Below, in pieces: positions 24,872 to 33,838 of a stretch of DNA of 64,000 bases. Below the pieces are notes generated by a model. It did not search any database. It was not told the DNA's origin and saw nothing but the letters and a program-made list of their open reading frames with translations. The stretch comes from Saccharomonospora piscinae. GTDB lineage: Bacteria; Actinomycetota; Actinomycetes; Mycobacteriales; Pseudonocardiaceae. Each line of letters opens with the position of its first letter. The stretch's first letter is position 1. The position numbers and the translations under genes are program-made. The DNA lies in contig NZ_VCEK01000002.1 in assembly GCF_005862235.1 (NCBI RefSeq), forward strand, positions 310,001-374,000, given 5' to 3'.

Positions 24872-26002
24872 ATGGCGTATGAGTCTCCACTGCTGAGGCG
24901 TCCCGGCGCCGTCGCACCCCCCGAGGACCACCCCGAGGCCGGCGTGCCGTGGCACTGGGGCGACCCCTTCGCCGAACAGCGCACGGCCAGCCGTGGCGCC
25001 GCGGTCGTCGACCGGTCGCACCGGGAGATCATCACGGTGGCGGGCGAGGAGCGGTTGTCCTGGCTGCACCTGGTCATCTCCCAGCACGTCACGGGCCTGC
25101 CGGAGGGCGAGGGCACCGAGGCGCTGGTACTGGACAGCCACGGCCGCATCGACGCACACCTGGTGCTGGCGCACGTCGGCGACACCGTGTACTGCGACAC
25201 CGACCGCGGAGCCACCGCCACCAGTGCCCTGCCCCGTGGCGCCGACAAGCAGTCGCTGCTCGAGTACTTCGAGGCGATGAAGTTCTGGTCGAAGGTGGAC
25301 ATTCGCGAGGCGACGGACGACTGGGCCCTGTTGAGCCTGCTCGGCCCCGAGGTGCCCGCGTTGCTGACCCGGCTCGGCATCGAACTGGGCCAGGGACCGT
25401 ACGCGGCGGGGCACTTCTCGGGGGTGATCGCCCGGCGAATGCCGTGGCCCGGCCCTGCCAGCGTGGACCTGCTGGTGCCGAGAACCGAGCTCGGCGAGTG
25501 GTGGACCCGGATCACCGACGCGGGCGCGCGACCCGCTGGAAGCTGGACCTACGACGCCCTGCGCGTGGAATCCCTGCGGCCGAGGCTCGGCGTGGACACC
25601 GACGAGCGCGCCATCCCGCACGAGGTGAACTGGATCGGCTCGGCCGCGCACGTGGCGAAGGGCTGCTACCGGGGGCAGGAGACCGTCGCGAAGGTACACA
25701 ACGTGGGCAAGCCACCTCGCTCGATGGTGTTACTGCACCTGGACGGCTCCCAGGAGATCTACCCGGAGACCGGCGATCCCGTGCTGCTGGGCGAGCGCAC
25801 CGTGGGCCGGGTGGGCAGCGTGGCGCAGCACCACGAACTGGGTCCCATCGCGCTGGCACTCGTCAAGCGGTCCACCGCGCCGGACGCCGACCTCGTCGCG
25901 GGTACCGACGACGGGGCCGTCCAGGCCGCCATCGACCCGGACTCGCTGCCGAGGGAACACATCGCGCTCGGCAGGGAGGCGGCCCAGCGTCTTCGAGGCT
26001 GA
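24872..26002 (+). CDS. YgfZ/GcvT-type folate-binding protein
   Basis: Aminomethyltransferase-fold protein that uses tetrahydrofolate to support repair or assembly of certain Fe-S enzymes, cytosolic. The diagnostic YgfZ motif KGCYRGQETVAKV is near residue 263, and HEVNWIGS precedes it. 376 aa fits actinobacterial members. The ATG at 24872 is probably leaderless. Confidence 0.88.
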   Translation: MAYESPLLRRPGAVAPPEDHPEAGVPWHWGDPFAEQRTASRGAAVVDRSHREIITVAGEERLSWLHLVISQHVTGLPEGEGTEALVLDSHGRIDAHLVLAHVGDTVYCDTDRGATATSALPRGADKQSLLEYFEAMKFWSKVDIREATDDWALLSLLGPEVPALLTRLGIELGQGPYAAGHFSGVIARRMPWPGPASVDLLVPRTELGEWWTRITDAGARPAGSWTYDALRVESLRPRLGVDTDERAIPHEVNWIGSAAHVAKGCYRGQETVAKVHNVGKPPRSMVLLHLDGSQEIYPETGDPVLLGERTVGRVGSVAQHHELGPIALALVKRSTAPDADLVAGTDDGAVQAAIDPDSLPREHIALGREAAQRLRG

Positions 26003-26053
26003 ACCACACCCGCCCCACTGGTGGATTCCGTCGTCGTAGAGCAGGATGACCCC

Positions 26054-26635
26054 GTGATCGAAGTCCGGCCCGGCGGCCGCCGCCGGATCGACCGAGTGCT
26101 GGCGCCCGGCTACGTGCGCCACCTCGACCAGTTGCCCATGTCGACGCTGCGCGAACGGCGTAACGAGGCGGCGCAGGAGGAGACGGACCTGTCGTATCTG
26201 CGGCGGCTGCTCCACGCCCGGATCGACATCGTGCGGGCCGAACAGCAGCGCCGCTCCTCCGGCAACCACACGAGCGTGGTGGACCAGCTCACGGCGATCC
26301 TCGCGGACAACGCCCTGGGCCCGGCCACCGGCTCGGGCCGTTACCAGGGCATGGAGCCGTCCCGGGCCGGCGAGTACCGCCGCAGCGCCGAGGCACTCGT
26401 CGGCAACGCCGACCTGTCCGACGTGACGTCGCTGTCCGAGGCCACACTGGCCGAGACGCTGGACAGCTACCGCGAGCAGGAGAGTTCCGTCTCGAAACGG
26501 CGACGCGAGGTGCAGGCCGTCGTAGATTCGTTCAACGGGGAGATCGCACGCCGCTACGCGCAGGGCGCGGCGTCGGTCGACGAGTTGTTGAACAGCGAAC
26601 GCGGCCAGGCCGAGCCCGGCGCGGGACAGGACTGA
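26054..26635 (+). CDS. rsiG: RsiG-like anti-sigma factor (AmfC family)
   Basis: In Streptomyces RsiG binds sigma WhiG when c-di-GMP is bound and so controls sporulation. Each of two antiparallel helices carries the c-di-GMP motif E(x3)S(x2)R(x3)Q(x3)D. Here the second copy is exact (E-SSV-S-KR-R-REV-Q-AVV-D). The first is E-TDL-S-YL-R-RLL-H-ARI-D, with His in place of Gln. GTG 26054 has CAGGAT 6 bases before it, a near-canonical leaderless box. The sigma partner is not in the window. Confidence 0.75.
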   Translation: MIEVRPGGRRRIDRVLAPGYVRHLDQLPMSTLRERRNEAAQEETDLSYLRRLLHARIDIVRAEQQRRSSGNHTSVVDQLTAILADNALGPATGSGRYQGMEPSRAGEYRRSAEALVGNADLSDVTSLSEATLAETLDSYREQESSVSKRRREVQAVVDSFNGEIARRYAQGAASVDELLNSERGQAEPGAGQD

Positions 26636-26647
26636 GACGAAGAGCTG

Positions 26648-27577
26648 ATGAGTGACGCGACGAGCAATCCCGTGCTGGTCGAGGTGGTCCGTTCGGGTTT
26701 CGTGGAGAGCGTGCACCGGGGCTCGATCGTGGTGACGGCGCCCGACGGGACCGTGCGCACCGCGATCGGGGACGTCGACACCCCGGTGTTTCCCCGGTCG
26801 GCGAACAAGCCGTTCCAGGCCCTCGGCATGCTGAACGCGGGGCTGGAGCTCGGCGATGCCGATCTCGCGCTGGCCGCCGCGTCGCACACCGGTGAGCGGG
26901 GTCACGTCGAGCGCACGCGGGCGATGCTCGCGGCGGCCGGGCTCGACGAGGGCCACCTGCACTGCCCGCCCGACCCGACGCGCGCCGCCATGAACTGCTC
27001 GGGCAAGCACGCCGGGATGCTGACGACGTGCGTGCAGCGGGGCTGGCCCACCGGGACCTACACCGATCCCGATCACCCGTTGCAGCGCACCATCGCCGAC
27101 ACCGTCGTGGAGCTGACCGGCGAGAAGATCGCCGCGGTCGGTGTGGACGGCTGTGGCGCTCCGCTGTTCACGTTCTCGCTGACGGGCCTGGCCAGGGCGT
27201 TCTCGGCGGCGGCTCGCACCAGGGTCGGCACGGTGATGCGCGAACACCCGTGGCTCGTCGCCGGAACGGGCCGCGAGGACACGCTGCTGATGCTGGCGGT
27301 GCCGGGCCTGCTCGTGAAGGCGGGCGCGGAGGGGGTCCACGCGATGACGCTGGCCGACGGCACGACGGTGGCCCTCAAGGTCGACGACGGCGCCTCCCGC
27401 GCGCGGGGCCCGCTGCTCGCGGCCGCACTGCACGCGGGAGGCGCGGTGCCCGCCAACCCCGCCGCGCGGTCGGTGATCGACGGTCTCGGCAGGGGTGTGG
27501 GGCTGGTGCGAGGCGGCGGCCGTGAGGTCGGCGAGCTGCGCGTCAGCGCGGCGGCCGGGCGGGCACTCGCTAGTTGA
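26648..27577 (+). CDS. asparaginase of the AnsII (Rhizobium-type) family
   Basis: Hydrolyses L-asparagine to aspartate and ammonia; this family is unrelated to the E. coli asparaginases. Nucleophile-type motifs are visible: FPRSANKPFQAL (SxxK) near residue 50 and NCSGKHAGML near residue 120, plus VDGCGAPLFTF. Cytosolic, 309 aa. It starts 12 bases after the RsiG-like gene. Its 3' end overlaps the convergent hypothetical gene by 8 bases. Confidence 0.82.
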   Translation: MSDATSNPVLVEVVRSGFVESVHRGSIVVTAPDGTVRTAIGDVDTPVFPRSANKPFQALGMLNAGLELGDADLALAAASHTGERGHVERTRAMLAAAGLDEGHLHCPPDPTRAAMNCSGKHAGMLTTCVQRGWPTGTYTDPDHPLQRTIADTVVELTGEKIAAVGVDGCGAPLFTFSLTGLARAFSAAARTRVGTVMREHPWLVAGTGREDTLLMLAVPGLLVKAGAEGVHAMTLADGTTVALKVDDGASRARGPLLAAALHAGGAVPANPAARSVIDGLGRGVGLVRGGGREVGELRVSAAAGRALAS

Positions 27578-28475
27578 ACCGCTCCCGGGAAGCGAGATCG
27601 CCCCAGTAGTCGCGCAGGTTCTCGAACGCCTCCGCAACGTCCTCCACCGCATCGCGACGCAGCCCGTCCAGGATCGCGTGGACCTCGTCGGCGGTGGTGT
27701 CGGTGGCGAGCACGGGGTCCTCGATGAGCTGCACGAGCCCTCCGTAGTCCAGTTCCACCGCCGAGTCCGGGTGGAAGCTGTTCAGCCAGCGGTTCGTCTC
27801 GGCGAGAACGCGCGTCGGGCCCGCGTCGCCCAGCGCGTCACGCACCAGCTCCTCGGCCTCCGCGATCCGGGGGCGCGCCTCCGCCATCGCGGCCCGCCAC
27901 GAGACCTCGCGGATCGGGTCGGACGGTCCCGTGCCCAGGACGATGCGCCGTTCGTCGGGCTCGACGATCGTGAACCACGGCAGCGGCACCATCCAGTTGG
28001 TGGACAGGACGTGCATGGTGGACCCGTACAGGTCCCGCAGCGCCACGTTGGCGCGAGACTTCACGGCCTCCGGGGTGAACCCGCCCGCGTCGAGGACGGC
28101 GGCACGCAGCGCGGGATGAGCGTCGTCGAGGAAGCTGGACAGCGCGGCGGCCGAGCGCACCCGGATTTCCAGCGGGCACACGAGCGGTTCGCTGCCGAGG
28201 TCGATCGACTCGTCACTCAACGGCACCTCGCCGGGATCGAGCACGAGCACGTCCGTGCGCAGGCTCGGCCCCGCCCTGCCGTCGGGCATCTCCGCGGGCA
28301 GTGAGTGGGCGGCCGACACCTGTGATTTCAGCCATAGCCACTGCTCGCGTTCGATGGCCTCGTTCGGCGTCATCTCCGACCGCTCGACGGCCGCGACCAG
28401 CGCGTCGTCGGGCGGATCGCCGAAGGACGACAGCGGTTCGTACACCCTGAGATAGGCCGCGAACGGACGAAGCAC
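27570..28475 (-). CDS. conserved hypothetical protein (301 aa)
   Basis: Soluble, Glu/Ala-rich, no membrane segment or signal. Features include LRPFAAYLRVYEPLSSFG at the start and a W-rich middle (STNWMVPLPWFTIVEPDER). I do not recognise a domain. GTG 28475 is chosen because it begins this conserved-looking N-terminus, with CACGAT 6 bases upstream as a possible leaderless box. It is divergent from the DUF3073 gene, a neighbour relationship I recall from related actinobacteria. Confidence 0.7.
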   Translation of the reverse strand: MLRPFAAYLRVYEPLSSFGDPPDDALVAAVERSEMTPNEAIEREQWLWLKSQVSAAHSLPAEMPDGRAGPSLRTDVLVLDPGEVPLSDESIDLGSEPLVCPLEIRVRSAAALSSFLDDAHPALRAAVLDAGGFTPEAVKSRANVALRDLYGSTMHVLSTNWMVPLPWFTIVEPDERRIVLGTGPSDPIREVSWRAAMAEARPRIAEAEELVRDALGDAGPTRVLAETNRWLNSFHPDSAVELDYGGLVQLIEDPVLATDTTADEVHAILDGLRRDAVEDVAEAFENLRDYWGDLASRERFN

Positions 28476-28681
28476 CCGAGAATCGTGACACGCCCCGCGC
28501 GCCCGCCCGGCACCGGCTGTCCGTCGCGGGCCCTCGCGGGATACTGTCAGCGTTCGCACACCGTGCCACGTCGCATCCGCACCCTTCGGCACGGTACGGT
28601 GTGTCTAGGAAAAGTAGTCGAGACGACGCGGGGCCGCCGATTTCCCCCGGCCGCCCCGCCCCTGTGCAAGGGGGTCGAGCC

Positions 28682-28867
28682 ATGGGGCGCGGCCGAGCTA
28701 AGGCCAAGCAGACAAAAGTGGCCCGGGAGCTCAAGTACAGCGTTCCCACCACGGACTTCGATGCACTGCAGCGCGAGCTGTCGGGCACGTCGTCCGACAG
28801 CCACGAGGACGAGGACCGGTACGAGAACGACCCGTACGACGACGGGTACGACGACTACCGCCGTTGA
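28682..28867 (+). CDS. DUF3073 small protein
   Basis: A 61-aa protein beginning MGRGRAKAKQTKVAREL then KYSVPTTDFDALQREL, ending in an Asp/Tyr-rich acidic tail. This is the actinobacterial DUF3073 family (Rv0810c-like). A basic head and acidic tail suggest nucleic-acid or ribosome contact, but the role is unknown. AAGGGGG lies before the ATG. A TACGGT box (28595-28600) predicts a 5' leader of about 75 bases that contains a G/C-rich hairpin. Confidence 0.88.
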   Translation: MGRGRAKAKQTKVARELKYSVPTTDFDALQRELSGTSSDSHEDEDRYENDPYDDGYDDYRR

Positions 28868-28877
28868 GCCGACGCGG

Positions 28878-28920
28878 ACGCGAGGGGGAACCCGGGGCCG
28901 ACTCGAGTTCCCCCTCGCGT
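28878..28920 (+). terminator. terminator hairpin after DUF3073 gene
   Basis: Perfect 14-bp arms ACGCGAGGGGGAAC and complement, 15-base loop, starting 11 bases after the stop. Confidence 0.75.
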
Positions 28921-28970
28921 TCGCGTGTCCGGCCTGACCGGCTCCCGGAGCGCGCCGTCACGGCACCACC

Positions 28971-28976
28971 TAAGCT
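28971..28976 (+). promoter_or_regulatory. -10 box for leaderless oxidoreductase gene
   Basis: TAAGCT, 6-base gap, then GTG 28983. Confidence 0.55.
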
Positions 28977-28982
28977 GCCCGC

Positions 28983-29876
28983 GTGGACGAGCAACTGAGG
29001 GTCGGGCTCGTGGGCGCGGGTTCCTGGGCTCGCCGGGTCCACGCACCCGGCATCGCCGATCATCCCGCCACCGTGCTCAGTGCCGTGTGGACGCGCAGAC
29101 CCGAGGCCGCGCTCGCGCTGGCGGACGAACACGGCGCCACGGCCTGCGACTCGTTCGACGCCCTGCTCGACACCGTGGACGCGGTGGCCTTCGCCGTGCC
29201 GCCGTCGGTGCAGGGCGAGCTGGCCGTGCGCGCAGCGCAGGCGGGTAGGCACCTGATCCTGGAGAAGCCGCTCGCGACCGACGTCGAGCAGGCGGAACGG
29301 CTCGCGCACGCGGTGTCCGAGGCGGACGTCGTGGCGCTGCTCATGCTGACCCTGCGCTACGCCGTGCGAACCCGCGACTGGCTGGCCGGGCTCGCCGCGG
29401 CGGGCGGCTGGACCGGCGGGACCGCACGGTGGCTGTCGGGGGCCTTGCTGGGGGAGAAGTACGGCAACGCCGCGTGGCGACACGAGCTTGGCGCGCTCGG
29501 CGACATCGGGCCGCACGTGTTCGACCTGCTCGACGCCGCACTCGGAGAGATCGACTCGGTGGTCGCGGCGCGCCGGGACGCGGCGGGTACCTGGCAGGTG
29601 CTGGTGGAGCACGCGGGCGGTGCCACCAGTGCGGTGACCCTGGCGTCCCGGCTGCCGATCCGGCCGACGGCCATCGAGTTCGCCGTGTACGGCGAGTCCG
29701 GGTTGCGCACCCTCGGCCGCGAACCCGACGGCGAGTCGGCGTCGTTCACCGCGCTGCTCGACGACTTCGCCGCGATGATCGACAGTGGCGTGCGCGAGCA
29801 CCCCTGCGACGTACGCCGGGGAGTCCACCTGCAACGGGTGCTGGCCGCCTGCGAGACCGCCGCGGGGGTGCGGTGA
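28983..29876 (+). CDS. Gfo/Idh/MocA-family NAD(P)-dependent oxidoreductase
   Basis: N-terminal Rossmann fold (VGLVGAGSWARRVHAPGI, residues 5-22) with the family EKP motif (LILEKPLATD). A C-terminal alpha/beta domain has GDIGPHVFDLLD carrying the likely catalytic His. It probably oxidises or reduces a sugar or cyclitol; the substrate cannot be told. Leaderless GTG start. The stop codon lies inside repeat copy 3. Confidence 0.85.
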   Translation: MDEQLRVGLVGAGSWARRVHAPGIADHPATVLSAVWTRRPEAALALADEHGATACDSFDALLDTVDAVAFAVPPSVQGELAVRAAQAGRHLILEKPLATDVEQAERLAHAVSEADVVALLMLTLRYAVRTRDWLAGLAAAGGWTGGTARWLSGALLGEKYGNAAWRHELGALGDIGPHVFDLLDAALGEIDSVVAARRDAAGTWQVLVEHAGGATSAVTLASRLPIRPTAIEFAVYGESGLRTLGREPDGESASFTALLDDFAAMIDSGVREHPCDVRRGVHLQRVLAACETAAGVR

Positions 29877-29894
29877 AGGCCACCTTCACCGCAC
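29868..29894. repeat. dispersed palindromic repeat, copy 3 (between convergent stops)
   Basis: A single, fully symmetric unit with 12-bp perfect arms (GTGCGGTGAAGG and complement) and a 3-base loop. It contains the TGA of the oxidoreductase gene and ends one base before the arfB stop, so it can terminate both. Confidence 0.75.
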
Positions 29895-30320
29895 TCAGTC
29901 GTCGCGCGAACGGCGGTGGCGCTTCACCTGTGCCCGGTGCTTCTTGCTCGCGAGGCGGCGTTCCTGCGAACCCCGGGTGGGGCGGGTCGGCCTGCGCTTC
30001 TTCGGCGGCGGCGCGGCGGCCTGCCTGAGCTGGGCGGCCAGCCGTTCCCGGGCGGCGCGCCGGTTGGCCCGCTGCTCGCGGTGCTCACCGGCCACCACGG
30101 TGAGCACGCCACCGGTGAGCCGGCCCGCGAGCCGGGCCAGCAGCCGCGCGCGCAGATCCTCGGGCACCGAGGGCGAGCGCCGCACGTCGAAGGAGAGCTC
30201 CACCCGCGAGGACGTGGTGTTGACGCCCTGCCCACCGGGGCCGGAGGCCCGCGAGAACCGCTCCGACAACTCCGCCTCGGCGATCACCAGGCGGGACGTC
30301 ACACGCAGCGGCTCGGACAC
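29895..30320 (-). CDS. arfB: peptidyl-tRNA hydrolase ArfB (ribosome rescue)
   Basis: Class-I release-factor-like domain with the catalytic GGQ (SRASGPGGQGVNTTSSRVEL, residues about 23-42) and no codon-recognition domain. A C-terminal Arg/Lys-rich tail binds the mRNA channel of stalled ribosomes. 141 aa matches YaeJ/ArfB. The GTG start lies 4 bases after the purM stop, so it is in the pur operon transcript. Confidence 0.92.
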   Translation of the reverse strand: MSEPLRVTSRLVIAEAELSERFSRASGPGGQGVNTTSSRVELSFDVRRSPSVPEDLRARLLARLAGRLTGGVLTVVAGEHREQRANRRAARERLAAQLRQAAAPPPKKRRPTRPTRGSQERRLASKKHRAQVKRHRRSRDD

Positions 30321-30324
30321 GGGA

Positions 30325-31395
30325 CTAGAAGCGCGGGTGGTCGCCGGTCAGGGTGACGCGCGGGCCCTCGGGGTCCTCCGACGGCCGGACCTCGCCGAGT
30401 ACCCACGCGGGCACGTGCCGCGCCGTGAGCACCGCGAGCGCGCGGTCCACGTCCTCGGGCGACACGACGACCACCATGCCGACACCCATGTTGAAGGTGC
30501 GCTCCATCTCGGCGCGCTCGACGCGACCGCGCTGGGCGATCATCGCGAACAGCGGATCGGGGGTCCACGTGTGGCGTTCGAGCTGGGCCACCAGCCCGTG
30601 CGGCATCACCCGCTCCAGGTTGGCGCGCAGCCCGCCCCCGGTGACGTGCGCGAAGGTGCGCACGTTGGCCTCCGCCACGAGGGCGAGGCAGTCCTTCGCG
30701 TAGATGCGGGTCGGTTCGAGCAGTTGCTCACCGAGGGTCCGGCCGAACTCCTCGACATGGCCCTCCAGCGGCATCCGCGCGATGTCCAGCAGCACGTGCC
30801 GCGCGAGCGAGTAGCCGTTGGAGTGCAGGCCCGTGGCTGAAAGCCCGATCACCACGTCGCCGGGGCGCACCAGCTCCGGGCCGAGCACCGCCGACGCCTC
30901 GACGACACCGACCCCGGTGGCGGAGAGGTCGTAGTCGTGCTCGCCCATCATGCCCGGATGCTCGGCGGTCTCACCGCCGAGCAGGGCGCAGCCCGCCTGC
31001 ACACAGCCTTCGGCGATACCGGCGACGATCGCCTCGATCCGCTCCGGCACCACCCTGCCCACCACGATGTAGTCCTGGAGGAACAGCGGCTCGGCCCCGG
31101 TCACCACCAGGTCGTCCACCACCATCGCGACCAGGTCGATACCCACGGTGTCGTGCTTGTCCATCGCCTGCGCGACCGCGATCTTGGTGCCGACGCCGTC
31201 GGTGGAGGACGCGAGCAGTGGCTCGGTCCACCGGCCCGCCTTCAACGCGAACAGCCCGGCGAACCCGCCGACACCGCCCACCACCTCGGGCCGGGCCGCC
31301 CTGGCTGCGTGCGGCTTGAGCAGTTCGACCGCTCGGTCGCCTGCGTCGATGTCGACACCGGCTGCGGCGTACGTGGCGCGCGCGGACTCGCTCAC
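30325..31395 (-). CDS. purM: phosphoribosylformylglycinamidine cyclo-ligase
   Basis: AIR synthetase, fifth step of de novo purine synthesis, cytosolic. Visible: YAAAGVDIDAGDRAVELL, the FAGLFAL segment, GVGTKIAVAQAMDKHDTVGI for substrate and ATP, and GGGLRANLERVMP. 356 aa is normal. GTG start, 32 bases after the purF stop. Confidence 0.96.
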   Translation of the reverse strand: MSESARATYAAAGVDIDAGDRAVELLKPHAARAARPEVVGGVGGFAGLFALKAGRWTEPLLASSTDGVGTKIAVAQAMDKHDTVGIDLVAMVVDDLVVTGAEPLFLQDYIVVGRVVPERIEAIVAGIAEGCVQAGCALLGGETAEHPGMMGEHDYDLSATGVGVVEASAVLGPELVRPGDVVIGLSATGLHSNGYSLARHVLLDIARMPLEGHVEEFGRTLGEQLLEPTRIYAKDCLALVAEANVRTFAHVTGGGLRANLERVMPHGLVAQLERHTWTPDPLFAMIAQRGRVERAEMERTFNMGVGMVVVVSPEDVDRALAVLTARHVPAWVLGEVRPSEDPEGPRVTLTGDHPRF

Positions 31396-31427
31396 GAAAG
31401 AGGCTCCATCCTCAAGAACGTTCTCGG

Positions 31428-32957
31428 CTAGGGACGCCGGACGGCATCCTCGGCACCGTACCCCGGTGACGCGCCGGACAAGCGGGACGGCTCGTGCCGC
31501 GACTCGGTCGCGTCACCCGCGCCGAGATTCTCCAGCACGTGCTTGCCGATGAGTTCCTCGTCGGGCAGCGGGATGGGGTAGCTGCCGTCGAAGCACGCCG
31601 CGCACAGCCGGGAGGCCGGCTGCTCCGAGGCGGCGACGAGGCCGTCCAGCGACACGTAACCCAGCGAGTCCGCGCCGATGGAACGGCGGATGCCGTCCAG
31701 GTCGGCGCCGTTCGCGACCAGTTCCGCGCGGGACGCGAAGTCGATGCCGTAGAAGCAGGGCCAGCGCACGGGCGGCGACGCGATCCTGACGTGGACCTCC
31801 AGCGCGCCGGACTCGCGCAGCATCCGCACGAGCGCGCGCTGCGTGTTGCCGCGCACGATGGAGTCGTCGACCACCACCAGCCGCTTGCCGCGGATGACCT
31901 CGCGCAGCGGGTTCAGCTTGAGACGGATGCCCAGCTGCCGGATGGTCTGTGACGGCTGGATGAACGTGCGTCCCACGTAGTTGTTCTTCACGAGCCCGGA
32001 GCCGTACGCGATACCGGAGCCCTGTGCGTAGCCGATGGCGGCGGGGGTTCCCGACTCGGGCACCGGGATCACCAGGTCCGCGTCGGCCGGGTGCTCCTCC
32101 GCGAGCCTGCGGCCGATGTCGACGCGGGTGGCATGCACGCTGCGACCCGCGATGGTGGTGTCGGGGCGCGCGAGATAGACGTACTCGAACACACAGCCCT
32201 TGGGCTCGGGGTTCCCGAACCGGGTCGACCGCAGCCCGTCCGAGTCGATGGCGATCAACTCACCCGGCTCGACCTCGCGTACGAAGGACGCCCCGACGAT
32301 GTCGAGCCCCGCGGTCTCACTCGACACGACCCAGCCGCGCTCCAACCTGCCGAGCACGAGCGGGCGGACCCCGTGCGGATCGCGAGCCGCGTACAGCGTG
32401 TCCTCGTCGGCGAAGACCAGGCAGAACGCGCCGCGCACGCTCGGCAGCAGTTCCGCCGCCGCGGCCTCGATGCCCCGATCGGTGGCGGCGTGGGCGAGCA
32501 GCCCGCACAGCAGGTCCGAATCGGTGGTGGCACCGCCACCCGCGACGGCACCCACCTCGCGCGCGCGCTCGTGCAGCTCGTGCGTGTTGACGAGGTTGCC
32601 GTTGTGCCCCAGTGCCAGCCCGGTGTCGGCCCTGGTGCTGCGGAACACGGGCTGGGCGTTCTCCCAGGAGCCGCCCCCGGTGGTGGAGTAACGGCAGTGG
32701 CCGACGGCCACATGCCCCTGCAACGACGACAGCACCTGCTCGTCGAAGACCTGGCTGACCAGACCGAGATCCTTGAACACGACGATCTGCCTGCCGTCGG
32801 ACACCGAGATGCCCGCGGCCTCCTGTCCCCTGTGTTGCAGGGCGTACAGGCCGTAGTACGTCAGCTTGGCGACGTCCTCACCCGGCGCCCACACGCCGAA
32901 GACACCGCATTCCTCCCGAGGCTCCGGCTCGACCTGCTCCGCCTCGACCTGATCCAC
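31428..32957 (-). CDS. purF: amidophosphoribosyltransferase
   Basis: First committed step of purine synthesis: PRPP plus glutamine to phosphoribosylamine. A short propeptide ends in EE before the N-terminal nucleophile Cys (ECGVFGVW, Cys17 from this start). The PRPP loop VVDDSIVRGNT is intact. GTG 32957 is chosen because AGGGAG lies about 8 bases before it and TAGACT at 32994-32999 puts the transcript start near 32986. The longer frame to GTG 32993 would begin upstream of that transcript. Confidence 0.93.
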   Translation of the reverse strand: MDQVEAEQVEPEPREECGVFGVWAPGEDVAKLTYYGLYALQHRGQEAAGISVSDGRQIVVFKDLGLVSQVFDEQVLSSLQGHVAVGHCRYSTTGGGSWENAQPVFRSTRADTGLALGHNGNLVNTHELHERAREVGAVAGGGATTDSDLLCGLLAHAATDRGIEAAAAELLPSVRGAFCLVFADEDTLYAARDPHGVRPLVLGRLERGWVVSSETAGLDIVGASFVREVEPGELIAIDSDGLRSTRFGNPEPKGCVFEYVYLARPDTTIAGRSVHATRVDIGRRLAEEHPADADLVIPVPESGTPAAIGYAQGSGIAYGSGLVKNNYVGRTFIQPSQTIRQLGIRLKLNPLREVIRGKRLVVVDDSIVRGNTQRALVRMLRESGALEVHVRIASPPVRWPCFYGIDFASRAELVANGADLDGIRRSIGADSLGYVSLDGLVAASEQPASRLCAACFDGSYPIPLPDEELIGKHVLENLGAGDATESRHEPSRLSGASPGYGAEDAVRRP

Positions 32958-33041
32958 CGAACGGCTCCCTACATCCGAGAACGGGCCGCCCACAGTCTAG
33001 GCCCGTCGGCCCAGGGGCGACCCGTTCCGGTGATGTGATGT

Positions 33042-33506
33042 TCAGGCCGGCGCGCGCAACCAGCGCGCCTGTCCTCGGTTGCCGCTCACCCAGCAGCCCT
33101 TCCCCGACGAGCGGGACGCGGGCCGGTGCGCGCTGTCCGGCAGGTCGAGCAGTGCGTCGACCACCTCGCGCATGGCACCGTCGCGGCGCCACAGCACCGT
33201 GCCGGGGGAGAGCACGTCGGCCTCGCCCTCGGGCAGGCGCATGGCGGTAACCTCGTCCTCGGCGTCGAGCCGGACGACGTCGATCACGGTTCCGTGAACC
33301 CTGATGCCGACGATCGTGATGATCTCACCCTGCGGGTCGCGGGGGTGGATGAACTTGTAGCCACCGGCGATGAGCCTGCCGAGCACCTCGTCGACCGCCG
33401 CCGCGTCCGCGACGGCGGTGTCCGGTTCGCCGCGGTCGCCCCAGTCGTCACAGTCTTCGGTTCGCCGGGCCTCCGCGATGTCCGAGCCGTCAGCCCGCGA
33501 CGTCAT
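33042..33506 (-). CDS. hypothetical protein of the accessory island
   Basis: A 154-aa soluble protein, acidic N-terminal half, with FIHPRDPQGEIITIVGIRVH and VIDVVRLDAEDEVTAMRLP. I do not recognise the family. ATG 33506 is chosen because it overlaps the end of the DUF397 gene by 17 bases, as in a coupled pair. Together with DUF397 and the Scr1-type regulator it forms a minus-strand group. An accessory role in that toxin-antitoxin-like module is inferred from position only. Confidence 0.65.
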   Translation of the reverse strand: MTSRADGSDIAEARRTEDCDDWGDRGEPDTAVADAAAVDEVLGRLIAGGYKFIHPRDPQGEIITIVGIRVHGTVIDVVRLDAEDEVTAMRLPEGEADVLSPGTVLWRRDGAMREVVDALLDLPDSAHRPASRSSGKGCWVSGNRGQARWLRAPA

Positions 33507-33729
33507 CGAACTCACCGGCCTTCGCTCCAGCCAGGAACGCGGCGATCTCGGCCTTCGTGTAGACCAGCGCGGGTCCGTGCGGATCACGGGAGTTGCGGAA
33601 GGCGATCTCGCCCGAGGTCAGCCGTGCGACCTCGACGCAGTTGCCCATCGCGCCACTGTAGGAACTCCTGCGCCAGGTCACGTCCGCCAGCGTGTCGGCG
33701 GAAACCCCGTTGCGCATCGTGTTCTCCAT
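33490..33729 (-). CDS. DUF397 protein
   Basis: A 79-aa protein with the DUF397 core TWRRSSYSGAMGNCVEVA, then IAFRNSRDPHGPALVYT and a C-terminal helix. In Streptomyces DUF397 proteins pair with XRE/DUF5753 regulators and have been described as part of Scr1/Scr2-like toxin-antitoxin systems. ATG 33729 is preceded by AAGGTGAGG. Its upstream region carries the two palindromes at 33769 and 33817. Confidence 0.85.
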   Translation of the reverse strand: MENTMRNGVSADTLADVTWRRSSYSGAMGNCVEVARLTSGEIAFRNSRDPHGPALVYTKAEIAAFLAGAKAGEFDDVAG

Positions 33730-33768
33730 GATCCTCACCTTCCCGACTTCCCTGTTGGAGGATGCATC

Positions 33769-33838
33769 TGCACGTGCATTCAATTGTGCACGGACTGTAT
33801 CACCGCCTTCTGCAGATGTGGATGCACGTGCATCCACA
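33769..33838. promoter_or_regulatory. paired TGCACGTGCA operators upstream of the DUF397 gene
   Basis: TGCACGTGCA occurs at 33769-33778. It occurs again at 33823-33832, at the centre of a perfect 22-bp palindrome (33817-33838). The copies are 54 bases apart, about five helix turns, with a GTGCAC half site at 33787-33792. They lie between the DUF397 gene and the Scr1-type regulator, whose product is the obvious candidate to bind them. Confidence 0.6.

Noticed and set aside
25730-27652. Minus-strand open frame of 640 codons
   Set aside because: Covers ygfZ-like, RsiG-like and asparaginase genes in antisense; shadow.
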